A DNA stretch of 22,761 nt from Synechococcaceae bacterium WBB_10_009 (GTDB lineage Bacteria; Cyanobacteriota; Cyanobacteriia; PCC-6307; Cyanobiaceae). The notes beneath the pieces are model-generated. The model was given only the letters and a program-made list of their open reading frames with translations, made no database searches and was not told the origin of the DNA. Location of the stretch: contig RHBP01000010.1 in assembly GCA_010030955.1 (NCBI GenBank), forward strand, positions 1-22,761, given 5' to 3'. The position numbers and the translations under genes were made by a program. Of this stretch, positions 1 to 6,494 are shown piece after piece. The first letter of the stretch is position 1. Each line of letters starts with the position of its first letter.

Positions 1-270
1 AATCCCGAACGCGATCTGCAGTTTGTTGGCGTTGTTGATCACAACCGAGACGATTCAGCCATCAAGGCTGAGCAAGACGTGATCATCATTCAGCGCTACG
101 ACGCCAGCACCGACAGCTGGGTGGATGAAATCGTGCGCCATGCCAGTTGGCAGGCCCACAAAACAGCGCGGGCCAAATCCCTGCTCAATGGCCACGACTA
201 CCGGATTGTGTCGGGCTACAGCGGCGCGGTGCTCGAAACGATCCGGGCTTCGGAGCAACCAACCCGCTGA
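1..270 (+). CDS. 3' part of an unrecognised protein (5' end outside window)
   Basis: The frame is open from base 1 and stops at 268-270, leaving 89 visible residues. An internal GTG at 79 could be read as a start, but the upstream codons continue as plausible protein (VGVVDHNRDD...), so this is more likely a gene cut by the window edge. The visible part is soluble, has no membrane segment, and ends with the stretch GHDYRIVSGYSGAVLETI. I do not recognise a family. It stops only 4 nt before the ATG of the LuxR-type regulator, so the two are probably co-transcribed. Confidence 0.6.
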   Translation, partial: NPERDLQFVGVVDHNRDDSAIKAEQDVIIIQRYDASTDSWVDEIVRHASWQAHKTARAKSLLNGHDYRIVSGYSGAVLETIRASEQPTR

Positions 271-274
271 GGCG

Positions 275-1006
275 ATGGCGCCCACCCGCCTCTACGGCCA
301 CCACCAACCGCTGCACCGCCAGGTGCTGGAGGCCTGCCAGGGCTGGACGGTGGCCGTCTGCAGCACCAACGCCCAGGTGAAGGTCATCGCCACCCTGCTG
401 CTGGAGCAGGCCCTGGTGAGCCATTCGATCGCCGAACTGCTGGCCCAGCTGCCGGAGGGCACCCGCCAGCTGCTGTTGATCGCCGACGACACCCTGCCCG
501 ATGGCGGCGCCGATCAACTGCTGGAGCAGCTGCGCAGCCAGCCCGGGATCGAGCGGGTGCGGGGGCTGGTCTACCTGCCGCGGGCCGTGGCCACCACGCG
601 GTTGCAGCAACTCTGGATGCAAGGGGCCGACGCCCTGCTCAGCCTGGAGAGCGGCGGCAGCGGCCTGGGGCTGCAGGCGGTGTTGGATCTGATGGCCGGC
701 CGCCCGTGCATCGATCCGGTGTTTGACCGCCGCCTGCGCGGGGTGGAGCGGCACCCCGCTGGCGAGCGGGGCAGCCACCCGGATGCAGCGCTCACCCCCG
801 CCGAGCGGGAGTTGCTGCTGGCCCTGGCCTGGGGCCGCAGCAGCGCCGAAATCGCGGCCCTGCGGCAGGTGCGCTGCGACACGGTGCGCCGCCAGCGCAG
901 CCACCTCTACCGCAAGGCCGGCGTGGCCGACCAGCGGGGCCTGCTGGCCTGGGCCCTCGAGCAGGGGCTGCTGCGGCCACCCGATCTGATCGCCCCTCAG
1001 CGCTGA
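275..1006 (+). CDS. LuxR-family DNA-binding response-regulator-like protein
   Basis: 243 aa. The C-terminal residues about 172-232 form a LuxR/NarL helix-turn-helix (LTPAERELLLALAWGRSSAE, then EIAALRQVRCDTVRRQRSHL, then RKAGVADQRGLLAWALEQG), so it should bind DNA as a transcription regulator. The N-terminal part (about 24-150) resembles a CheY-type receiver: D71-D72-T-L-P75 matches the phospho-acceptor DxxxP pattern. The usual lysine after the GAxx(Y/L)L turn is absent (GADALLSLESGG), so phosphorylation is uncertain. The ATG at 275 is chosen because upstream in-frame codons overlap the preceding gene. The gene overlaps the 3' end of the convergent gene at 997-1374 by 10 nt. No cognate kinase is visible. 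Confidence 0.85.
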   Translation: MAPTRLYGHHQPLHRQVLEACQGWTVAVCSTNAQVKVIATLLLEQALVSHSIAELLAQLPEGTRQLLLIADDTLPDGGADQLLEQLRSQPGIERVRGLVYLPRAVATTRLQQLWMQGADALLSLESGGSGLGLQAVLDLMAGRPCIDPVFDRRLRGVERHPAGERGSHPDAALTPAERELLLALAWGRSSAEIAALRQVRCDTVRRQRSHLYRKAGVADQRGLLAWALEQGLLRPPDLIAPQR

Positions 1007-1374
1007 GGCGCCAGATCGCTGAGCCGCTGGGCCGCCAGCAGCGCCAGCAACGGCACCACCGCCCACTGCTGCGGCCGCTGCGGCAGCCATCGCCGCAGGC
1101 GCGCCCTGGGCCCCAGGGGCAAGGGCCGCGGCAAGTGGAGCCATTGGCCCACGAACGGCAACCACAGGTCGCCGATGCCGGGCTCATGCCACGGTTCAAA
1201 GGCGGTGATTTCCAGCAGCGCGCCGATGCAGGCCTGGCCGGGGCTGAGGGCGGTGAGGTAGCGCAGCTGGGGCAGCTGCGCCGGCTCCAGGGCCAGGGGC
1301 ATCCAGAAGCCGCGGTCGGCGGCGTGGCGCATCGCCTGGCGGTGGTGGTGGGTGAGCAACACGGCAGGGGCCAT
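997..1374 (-). CDS. hypothetical protein, probably cyanobacteria-specific
   Basis: 125 aa from the ATG at 1374. The ORF extends upstream to 1527, but that part is low-complexity Gly/Pro/Ala sequence with no protein character, so the shorter start is preferred. Residues about 15-90 (ADRGFWMPLALEPAQLPQLR, later LSPGQACIGALLEITAFEPW and FVGQWLHLPRPLPLG) look like a folded domain. The C-terminus has one hydrophobic patch (QWAVVPLLALLAAQRL) that could be a short membrane anchor. No family is recognised. Its stop lies inside the 3' end of the convergent LuxR-type gene. Confidence 0.6.
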   Translation of the reverse strand: MAPAVLLTHHHRQAMRHAADRGFWMPLALEPAQLPQLRYLTALSPGQACIGALLEITAFEPWHEPGIGDLWLPFVGQWLHLPRPLPLGPRARLRRWLPQRPQQWAVVPLLALLAAQRLSDLAPQR

Positions 1375-1637
1375 GGGGGGAAGGGTCACTGCTGCGGTTG
1401 TGGCCCGCCCAGGCCCCCCGATCCCGCCCACCGGCGTGGCCCAGCCGCCCCCACCGCCGTGGGCAAGGGGTGGCCACGGCCGTGGCATCCAGCCGGCCAC
1501 GCCCGTGGCCGGGCCCTTCCGCCGCAAGCGATCTCAGCGCTGACCAGGGCCGGCTGCGGCGGCCAATCTTCAGGCTCTCTTCCCCCTGACAGGGGCGCCA
1601 AGCCGCGGTTAGCACGGAGCTCGTTGCCACCGCCGCC
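1375..1637. other. GC-rich intergenic region with short dyads
   Basis: A 263-nt divergent spacer between the gene at 997-1374 and the sigma-like gene. It is very G+C-rich and holds overlapping palindromic words such as GGCCACGGCCGTGGC around 1471-1486. It also holds a small hairpin, CCCCT-GAC-AGGGG, at 1583-1595, about 40 nt upstream of the sigma-like gene. No convincing promoter or coding region is visible. Confidence 0.4.
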
Positions 1638-2090
1638 ATGCCCAAACCCCGTCCTCCCCGTCGCCCGGGCCGCCGCCCGATGACCGCCCAGCAACGGGCC
1701 TTCACCTGCCAGCATCTTGGGCTGGCTCACCAGCAGGCCCAGCGCTTTGCCCGCGCCTGGGCCATGCCGGTGGAGGAGCTGCTCAGCCCCGCCTACGAGG
1801 GCCTCTGCAAAGGGGCGATTGGCTTTGATCCCCGCCGCGGCCACCGCCCCTCCAGCTACCTGGTGGCCAAGGTGAAGGGGGAGCTGCTGCACCACCTGCG
1901 CGACACCGGCTTCCTGCTGCGCATCAGCCACAGCCTGCGGGAGCTGTGGATCCGCTCACGCCGCGGCCGGGCCCAGGGCCTCAGCGACCCGCAGATCGCC
2001 CAACAGCTGAAGGTGCCGCTGGCCACCTGGCTGGAGTGCCGCCACGCCTGCGGGCAGCGGCCGGCGCCCCTGCCGCCGAGCGCGCTCTAA
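1638..2090 (+). CDS. group-3 sigma-70-like protein with region 2 and part of region 3, no region 4
   Basis: 150 aa. Residues 26-90 match sigma region 2: HLGLAHQQAQRFAR, the acidic PVEELL turn, EGLCKGAIGFDPRRGHRPSS and GELLHHLRD. The following LRDTGFLLRISHSLRELW resembles the start of region 3 in SigB/SigF-type sigma factors, and LSDPQIAQQLKVP at 115-127 looks like its short helix-turn-helix. The protein ends soon after, so the -35-binding region 4 is missing. ATG at 1638 is used; ATG at 1680 is an alternative that drops a Pro/Arg-rich leader. It could be a minimal alternative sigma factor, a competitor of sigma factors or a decayed one. The frame is intact. Confidence 0.75.
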   Translation: MPKPRPPRRPGRRPMTAQQRAFTCQHLGLAHQQAQRFARAWAMPVEELLSPAYEGLCKGAIGFDPRRGHRPSSYLVAKVKGELLHHLRDTGFLLRISHSLRELWIRSRRGRAQGLSDPQIAQQLKVPLATWLECRHACGQRPAPLPPSAL

Positions 2091-2551
2091 TGCCACCGCA
2101 GCATCGTGGCCAACAGGGCCGGACCACCGCGGCGCCACAGGGCCAGCAGGTGCAGGGGCACCGCCAGGGCGATCAACAGCCAGGCGAGCAGGTGAAGGCT
2201 GTAGGCCAGGTGGTGCAACTGGCCATCACGCAGCCAGTCTTCCTGCATCAGCTTGCCGCTACCCACCGCCAACACCAGGGCCAGCAGGGGCAGGGCGTTG
2301 GCGGCGCGGCGCAGCCGCCAGCGGCCGGCCGTGAGCGCATAGCCCACAAACAGCAGGGCCACCGGCCACAGGGCCACGCCGATGCTGCCGTGGATGTCGA
2401 TCCAGTCGGCGGAGATGGGCTGCGGCAGCCGGCCCCAGCGGCCGTCGTAAAGGCTGTACACCACCCATCCGCTCAGCCAGGCCAGGGGCAACAGTGCGGC
2501 GGTGAGGCCATGCAACAGCCGCAGCAGGGCCGGCGGAGCAGCAACGGTCAT
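2087..2551 (-). CDS. cytochrome b561-like four-helix membrane protein
   Basis: 154 aa with four predicted membrane helices, at about 8-33, 52-74, 85-103 and 112-138. Histidines lie in or beside helices: H14 in LLHGL, H54 in DIHGSIG, H113/H114 and H120 in LHHLAYSLHLLAW, and H134. This spacing fits a b-type cytochrome that ligates haem between helices and passes electrons across the membrane (cytochrome b561 / cytochrome b-b6 domain family). The ATG at 2551 is preferred over the longer frame to 2725, whose extra N-terminus is not hydrophobic or family-like and runs into the gene on the other strand. It overlaps the convergent sigma-like gene by 4 nt. The redox partner is unknown. Confidence 0.65.
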   Translation of the reverse strand: MTVAAPPALLRLLHGLTAALLPLAWLSGWVVYSLYDGRWGRLPQPISADWIDIHGSIGVALWPVALLFVGYALTAGRWRLRRAANALPLLALVLAVGSGKLMQEDWLRDGQLHHLAYSLHLLAWLLIALAVPLHLLALWRRGGPALLATMLRWH

Positions 2552-2709
2552 CGGCCAACCCCAGGCAGAAGCTGCGTTGTAGCGCGGCCCGAGGGGCATC
2601 GACCCGTTCCAGAGCAGCCAGCAGCGGGGGGCAACACCGGCGCGAGCGGAGGCGGCCTGCATGGCCCCAGAGCGCATCTCGGAACCCTTGGGCAGTTGCG
2701 CACACAACA

Positions 2710-2952
2710 TTGGATTGCTCACCAACCCTGCACCGCCTGTTGGCCTTTGAGCAGGGGCAATGGCTGGAGGAACTCGACCTGCTCCAGCTGGGCCAGGCCC
2801 TGCGGCAGCAGGCCCGCCAGGCCGGAGGCTATGGCGGCACCTCCTTCGACGTGATGATCACCATCGCCGACGTGCTCGAGGCTGAACACGGCTGGAGCCC
2901 CGAGCAATCGGAGGCCTGGCTTGAGCGAATGGGGGTGTGGGAGCAGCCCTGA
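2710..2952 (+). CDS. small conserved-looking hypothetical protein
   Basis: 80 aa from a TTG at 2710; no in-frame ATG or GTG lies close upstream. The body is acidic and helical (LHRLLAFEQGQWLEELDLLQ), followed by a distinctive segment around GGYGGTSFDVMITIADVLEA and a Trp/Glu-rich end (GWSPEQSEAWLERMGVW). It appears soluble, with no signal peptide and no recognised domain. It lies 118 nt upstream of the OCP gene on the same strand, but the AT-rich promoter-like stretch between them suggests OCP has its own promoter. Confidence 0.65.
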   Translation: MDCSPTLHRLLAFEQGQWLEELDLLQLGQALRQQARQAGGYGGTSFDVMITIADVLEAEHGWSPEQSEAWLERMGVWEQP

Positions 2953-3024
2953 GCGGCACCCCTCAGCAACACAAGCGCGCAGCGATACCGCTGCAAAACG
3001 GCTTTCGCTGCCTCAATCACCGGG

Positions 3025-3070
3025 CCTGTGTTAAAGTTGTAAAACTCCTTAACATTTGGGACCGGCTCGC
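3025..3070 (+). promoter_or_regulatory. AT-rich OCP promoter/operator candidate with TGTTAA-N14-TTAACA dyad
   Basis: Directly upstream of OCP lies an AT-rich island in an otherwise GC-rich region. It holds a perfect 6-bp inverted repeat, TGTTAA (3029-3034) and TTAACA (3049-3054), separated by 14 nt. Inside the spacer is TGTAAA (3038-3043), which resembles one half-site of the RpaB high-light motif HLR1; the partner half-site is poor. TAACAT (3050-3055) could be a -10 element. The site would be well placed for light-dependent control of the operon. The specific regulator is inference. Confidence 0.4.
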
Positions 3071-4024
3071 ATGTTCACCCTCGACAAAGCCTCCCAAATC
3101 TTTCCGGAAACCCGCTCCGCCGATGTGGTTCCGGCGATCACGGCTCGCTTCAAGTTGCTGAGCGCCGAAGATCAACTCGCCCTCATTTGGTACGCCTACC
3201 TCGAGATGGGGCGCACCATCACCATCGCCGCTCCGGCCGCCGCCCGGATGCAGTTCGCCGAAGGCGTCCTCAATGAAATCAAGGGGATGGACTTCACCCA
3301 ACAGAGCCAGGTGATGTGCGACCTGGCCAACCGCGCCGACACCCCCATCGGCCGCTCGTACTCCAACTGGTCGGTGAACATCAAGCTGGGCTTCTGGTAC
3401 CAGCTGGGGCAGTGGATGGCCGCCGGCCTGGTGGCCCCGATCCCGGAGGGGTATCAGCTCTCCGCCAACGCCTCCGCCGTGCTCCGCTCCGTGCAAGAGG
3501 TGGAGCAGGGCCAGCAGATCACGTTGCTGCGCAATTTTGTGGTGGACATGGGCTTCGATCCCGCCAAGGGCGAAGGCCAGCGGGTGATGGAGCCGGTGAC
3601 CCCACCCACTCCGGAAGAGCAACGCAAAAAGGTCTTCATCGAGGGGGTAATCAACCCCACGGTGACCAGCTACATGGATCTGCTGAACGCCAACGACTTC
3701 GACAACCTGATCCAGCTGTTCCTGCCCGATGGGGCCCTGCAGCCGCCGTTCCAAAAGCCGATCGTGGGCACCGAAGCGATCCTGCGCTTCTTCCGTGAGG
3801 ACTGCCAGAACCTGCGGCTGCTGCCCGAACGCGGCTACGCCGAGCCCACCGAGGGCGACTTCACGCAGATCAAGGTCACCGGCAAGGTGCAAACCCCCTG
3901 GTTTGGTGCCGGCATCGGCATGAACGTGGCCTGGCGCTTCCTGCTCAACCCCGAAGGCAAGATCTACTTCGTGGCCATCGACCTGCTTGCCTCCCCGGCC
4001 GAGCTGCTCAAATTCGCCCGTTGA
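3071..4024 (+). CDS. ocp: orange carotenoid protein (OCP)
   Basis: 317 aa, the full length of the family. A blue-light-activated protein that binds a ketocarotenoid and quenches phycobilisome excitation. The N-terminal all-helical carotenoid-binding domain is residues about 15-160, with the signatures ANRADTPIGRSY and NIKLGFWYQLG. The linker is about 165-190. The C-terminal NTF2-like domain is 191-317. By hand alignment to Synechocystis OCP, Y43 and W109 match Y44 and W110, and Y201 and W288, which hold the keto group, are conserved. N103/W277 of one interdomain contact are kept, and R154 matches R155. The partner E244 is Asp here. ATG at 3071 is preceded by GGGAC. Its TGA overlaps the crtW start, indicating co-translation with the ketolase. 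Confidence 0.97.
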   Translation: MFTLDKASQIFPETRSADVVPAITARFKLLSAEDQLALIWYAYLEMGRTITIAAPAAARMQFAEGVLNEIKGMDFTQQSQVMCDLANRADTPIGRSYSNWSVNIKLGFWYQLGQWMAAGLVAPIPEGYQLSANASAVLRSVQEVEQGQQITLLRNFVVDMGFDPAKGEGQRVMEPVTPPTPEEQRKKVFIEGVINPTVTSYMDLLNANDFDNLIQLFLPDGALQPPFQKPIVGTEAILRFFREDCQNLRLLPERGYAEPTEGDFTQIKVTGKVQTPWFGAGIGMNVAWRFLLNPEGKIYFVAIDLLASPAELLKFAR

Positions 4025-4764
4025 CCAACTCCCCAGGCCTAGGCCTGGCCTTGGCGCTGCTGTTGGGTTGGGGGGCTTCCACCGTCAGCTTGATGGCGGT
4101 TGATCTGTCCCCGTGGCCGTGGTGGGGGGTCGTTGTGGTGGTGCTGCTGCGCACACTGCTGCAAACCGGCCTGTTCATCGTCGGGCATGACGCCATGCAC
4201 GGTGTTCTGCTCCCCCACCACCCCCGCACCAACCATGGGCTCGGGCTCGCCGCCCTTGGGTTGTATGCGGGCTTGGCCTACGGGAGCTGCCGCCGCAAGC
4301 ACCAACGCCACCACCGCCACACCGCCACCAGCGCCGACCCCGATTTCCACCCCAACCCCGCCGCCGGGGCAGGCCGCTGGTACCTGCGCTTCATGGCGGG
4401 ATACCTGAATCCGGGGCAAATGGCCCGCCTGCTCACCGCCTGGAGCCTGCTGGTGCTGCTGGCCTTGCCCTCCAACCCCAGCGCCTGGCTCAATCTGCTG
4501 CTGTTTTGCAGTGCGCCGCTGCTGTTGAGTTCACTGCAGCTGTTTGTGTTCGGCACCTATTTGCCGCACCGCAGCCAGCGTGCCCCCGGCGCCGCTGCCG
4601 CCACCCCCATCAGCCTGGATTGGCCGGCCTGGCTGTCGCTGCTGGCCTGCTACCACTTCGGCTACCACCGGGAGCATCACGACCGGCCAGACCTGGCCTG
4701 GTTTGCCTTGCCCGCCCTGCGGCATCAACGCCGAGCGCTCGCGCGAACCGAACAGCGCGAGTAG
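4021..4764 (+). CDS. crtW: beta-carotene ketolase, CrtW type
   Basis: 247 aa integral-membrane di-iron oxygenase that adds 4-keto groups to beta-carotene, giving echinenone/canthaxanthin, the pigments OCP needs. Membrane segments occur at about 5-28, 35-55, 140-150 and 155-175. The three histidine boxes are all present: H56-DAM-H60, H94-QR-HH98 and H216-RE-HH220. So is the CrtW-typical FGTYLPHR at about 178-184. The start is a TTG at 4021 that overlaps the OCP stop (TTGA), so translational coupling is likely. An ATG at 4093 would remove the first membrane segment and is less likely. The gene sits between OCP and FRP, which fits a dedicated role in OCP pigment supply. Confidence 0.93.
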   Translation: MTNSPGLGLALALLLGWGASTVSLMAVDLSPWPWWGVVVVVLLRTLLQTGLFIVGHDAMHGVLLPHHPRTNHGLGLAALGLYAGLAYGSCRRKHQRHHRHTATSADPDFHPNPAAGAGRWYLRFMAGYLNPGQMARLLTAWSLLVLLALPSNPSAWLNLLLFCSAPLLLSSLQLFVFGTYLPHRSQRAPGAAAATPISLDWPAWLSLLACYHFGYHREHHDRPDLAWFALPALRHQRRALARTEQRE

Positions 4765-4783
4765 CGTCGAACACAACAGCCGG

Positions 4784-5119
4784 ATGGCCATGGCGCAACA
4801 GGCGGTGGAAGGGTGGACGGCGACCGAACAAGCCATCGCGGAGCGCGCCTTTGAGCAGGCCCACGGCCGAGCGATCGATCAGCTGATCGTCACCCTGCGC
4901 ACCCGGGCCAATGCGCTCAACTCCCCCGAATCGATCTGGCAATTCCACGATTTTCTGAGCATTGAGCGCCACACCATCGAGGGGCGCTTTGCGTTTCGCC
5001 TCGACGGAATCCTGTTTGTGTTCGCCAGCCTGGTGAAGGAGGGGCTGCTTCAGCTGGATGAACTGCGTGGGTTGGATGCCGAGAAACTGGCGAAGGTGGC
5101 GGCCATGGCCCGTTTCTGA
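4784..5119 (+). CDS. frp: fluorescence recovery protein (FRP)
   Basis: 111 aa from the ATG at 4784; the second ATG at 4790 gives 109 aa, the Synechocystis FRP length. FRP binds photoactivated OCP, speeds its return to the orange form and detaches it from the phycobilisome. The hallmark segment WQFHDFLSIER carries the residues equivalent to Synechocystis W50, H53, D54 and R60, with exactly matching spacing. The protein is helical throughout, as expected for the FRP dimer (FAFRLDGILFVFASLVKEGL follows). It lies 19 nt after crtW with no promoter or terminator between them, so OCP, its pigment enzyme and its off-switch form one transcription unit. Confidence 0.93.
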   Translation: MAMAQQAVEGWTATEQAIAERAFEQAHGRAIDQLIVTLRTRANALNSPESIWQFHDFLSIERHTIEGRFAFRLDGILFVFASLVKEGLLQLDELRGLDAEKLAKVAAMARF

Positions 5120-5156
5120 GCTGCCTGGTCTGTAAATCTGTGGTGATGGTGCACGA

Positions 5157-5239
5157 TTGGCGCCAACGCCCCGGAGCGAACAAAGATGGGCCTGGTTGCC
5201 AGGGGCTCCTGTCCGGCAACCCTGAGAGACCCGAGCCCC
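5157..5239 (+). ncRNA. candidate structured RNA / 3' UTR element with possible H-type pseudoknot
   Basis: After FRP, GGTTGCC (5194-5200) can pair with GGCAACC (5215-5221). The loop of that hairpin contains GGGGCTC (5202-5208), which can pair with GAGCCCC (5233-5239). This gives a geometrically reasonable pseudoknot: 1-nt, 6-nt and 11-nt loops, two 7-bp stems. The second stem uses bases that also form the 5' arm of the terminator, so the two folds exclude each other. A perfect palindrome TTGGCGCCAA lies at 5157-5166, and GGAGC (5173-5177) offers a third partner for GCTCC (5205-5209). No plus-strand gene follows, so a standalone small RNA or regulated 3' end is more likely than a riboswitch leader. 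No known family matched from memory. Confidence 0.35.
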
Positions 5240-5258
5240 GCCATCGCGGGGCTTTTTT
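5234..5258 (+). terminator. rho-independent terminator of the OCP-crtW-FRP unit
   Basis: Perfect 8-bp stem AGCCCCGC (5234-5241) / GCGGGGCT (5246-5253) with a CATC loop, followed by a run of T to 5258. The polarity fits the plus-strand OCP operon and not the convergent LysR-like gene, which would have no T-run on its own strand here. Confidence 0.9.
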
Positions 5259-5292
5259 AGGGCCCTCGGTCAACAAGGGCAGCCCACCGCCC

Positions 5293-6171
5293 TCAGGCCA
5301 GTTCCACCTCCCCGTGGCGCTCCGCCAGCTGCGCGGCGGTGTGGCGCAGGTGCGCCAGCAGCGCTGCCAGCCGCGGATGGTTGGCGTAGTCGCGCCGCAC
5401 GATCAGGCTGTCGCCGGAGACCAGGCCCAGCTCCAGGGGCAGCAACCGCCAGCTGCCGGGAAGCAAATGGCAGTTGAACAGGCTGGCGGGTGAGAGGGCC
5501 AAGGGGTCGCCCAGCGAAACCCGTGTCATCTCCAATGACACGCGGCTGCCGGGCTGGAGCGAACGGTTCCAGAGGTGGAGGGCTTCCAAGGCCGCCTGCG
5601 CCTTGGGGAAGGCTCCATCGTCGAGGGCCACGGTGGGGTAGGGATCGACATCCTGCAGGCGGATCGAGCTCCCCAACGCCAGCAGGGGATGGCCTTCGGG
5701 AGCCGCCAGGCCCAGGGGGTAGCGGATCAGGTGGAAACAGGTGAGATCGGGATCGTCGTCGTCCGGCAGATCCGGGTAGGTGGCGATCCAGGCATCGATC
5801 ACGCCGCTGCGCAGGTGGCGCAGGGGGGTGCCCACCTCGAGGAAATCAAAGTTGCCGCGGATCCAATCGGCGGAGAGGCCCGGGCAGAACAGCGGGCCCG
5901 AATAAAACTGCGCCTCCAGCCGCAACGGCAACCCCTGCTCCCAGCGGAAGCGCTGATGCACCTGCCGCTCCAGGTTGAGCAGGGTGGGATCCCCCGCCAG
6001 CAACCACTCACCGTCGTGCTTGCGCAGCTGCACCCCAAAGGTGCGGGCCACATCGCTCACCTTGCGGCTCACGGAGGATTGGCTGGTGGCTAGCCGGGCC
6101 CCCGCCTCCTGCCCCGTGCGCAGCCACACCAGCAGATCAAAGCAGGAGAGGGCGTGGGTCGAGACGACCAC
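5293..6171 (-). CDS. LysR-like transcription regulator
   Basis: 292 aa. The N-terminus holds a winged helix-turn-helix of LysR type: GQEAGARLATSQSSVSRKVS at residues 20-39, then FGVQLRKHDGEWLLAGD. It continues with a substrate-binding-like region around PLRLEAQFYSGPLF, DAWIATYPDLPDDDDPD and PLGLAAPEGHPLLAL. The GTG at 6171 is the only usable start because an in-frame stop follows three codons upstream. The N-terminus is shorter than in classical LysR proteins. A clear paralogue lies at 14748-15635 with the same idiosyncratic blocks. It converges on the OCP operon, with the terminator between them. An AT-rich leader precedes it. The target and effector are unknown; OCP control is only a possibility. 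Confidence 0.8.
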   Translation of the reverse strand: MVVSTHALSCFDLLVWLRTGQEAGARLATSQSSVSRKVSDVARTFGVQLRKHDGEWLLAGDPTLLNLERQVHQRFRWEQGLPLRLEAQFYSGPLFCPGLSADWIRGNFDFLEVGTPLRHLRSGVIDAWIATYPDLPDDDDPDLTCFHLIRYPLGLAAPEGHPLLALGSSIRLQDVDPYPTVALDDGAFPKAQAALEALHLWNRSLQPGSRVSLEMTRVSLGDPLALSPASLFNCHLLPGSWRLLPLELGLVSGDSLIVRRDYANHPRLAALLAHLRHTAAQLAERHGEVELA

Positions 6172-6262
6172 TCCAAATCTTCAGCTTTACTTATTTTTCC
6201 ACGAAACCATAAAGAATCCCCCCCCTTTTATTCAGTTTCTGCATCAAACTCTGACTGGGCCA
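6172..6262 (-). promoter_or_regulatory. AT-rich leader/promoter region with C8/G8 tract
   Basis: The stretch upstream of the LysR-like GTG is strikingly AT-rich compared with the rest of the window. It contains several A/T runs (TTATTTTT near 6191; CTTTTATTCAG near 6225) and an eight-C homopolymer at 6218-6225. It probably holds the promoter of the LysR-like gene. I could not assign -35 and -10 elements with confidence. Confidence 0.45.
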
Positions 6263-6269
6263 GCGTGGC

Positions 6270-6494
6270 CTACCAATCCGACAGCCACGGCTGGGCGGCA
6301 CGCCGCCGCTCATCACGCCGGGCCTGGGTGAGCCTGCGCTCGGGGCGCACCAGGGGCTGGCGGTGGGCTGGGGCATCGCGGCGGTTGAGCCGTTCAACGC
6401 CGCGCTGCGGGGCTCGCGAGAGGCAACCGGCCATCGACAGGCAAGCCATCAGCACAGCCACGGCCGCTGCGGTTGGGCGCAGGGCAGCTGGCAT
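6270..6494 (-). CDS. small putative lipoprotein
   Basis: 74 aa from the ATG at 6494. The N-terminus is a signal sequence (MPAALRPTAAAVAVLMACLS) ending in a lipobox-like MAG-C, which would be lipidated at the cysteine; Met at -3 is less usual. The mature part is very basic and Arg-rich (RGVERLNRRDAPAHRQP... RPERRLTQARRDERRR), which suggests contact with acidic polymers or membranes. The start codon overlaps the stop of the upstream repeat-protein gene in the order TGATG, so the two are likely translationally coupled. No family is recognised. Confidence 0.5.
   Translation of the reverse strand: MPAALRPTAAAVAVLMACLSMAGCLSRAPQRGVERLNRRDAPAHRQPLVRPERRLTQARRDERRRAAQPWLSDW

Noticed and set aside
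3027..3043. Full RpaB HLR1 site upstream of OCP
   Set aside because: Only one half-site (TGTAAA) is good; the partner at the required spacing mismatches at several bases.
5140..5230. Resemblance of the post-FRP RNA to fluoride (GGTGATGGTG) or SAM-I (CCGGCAACC) riboswitches
   Set aside because: Only short words match; the conserved cores and helix order of those families are absent, and no plus-strand gene follows.
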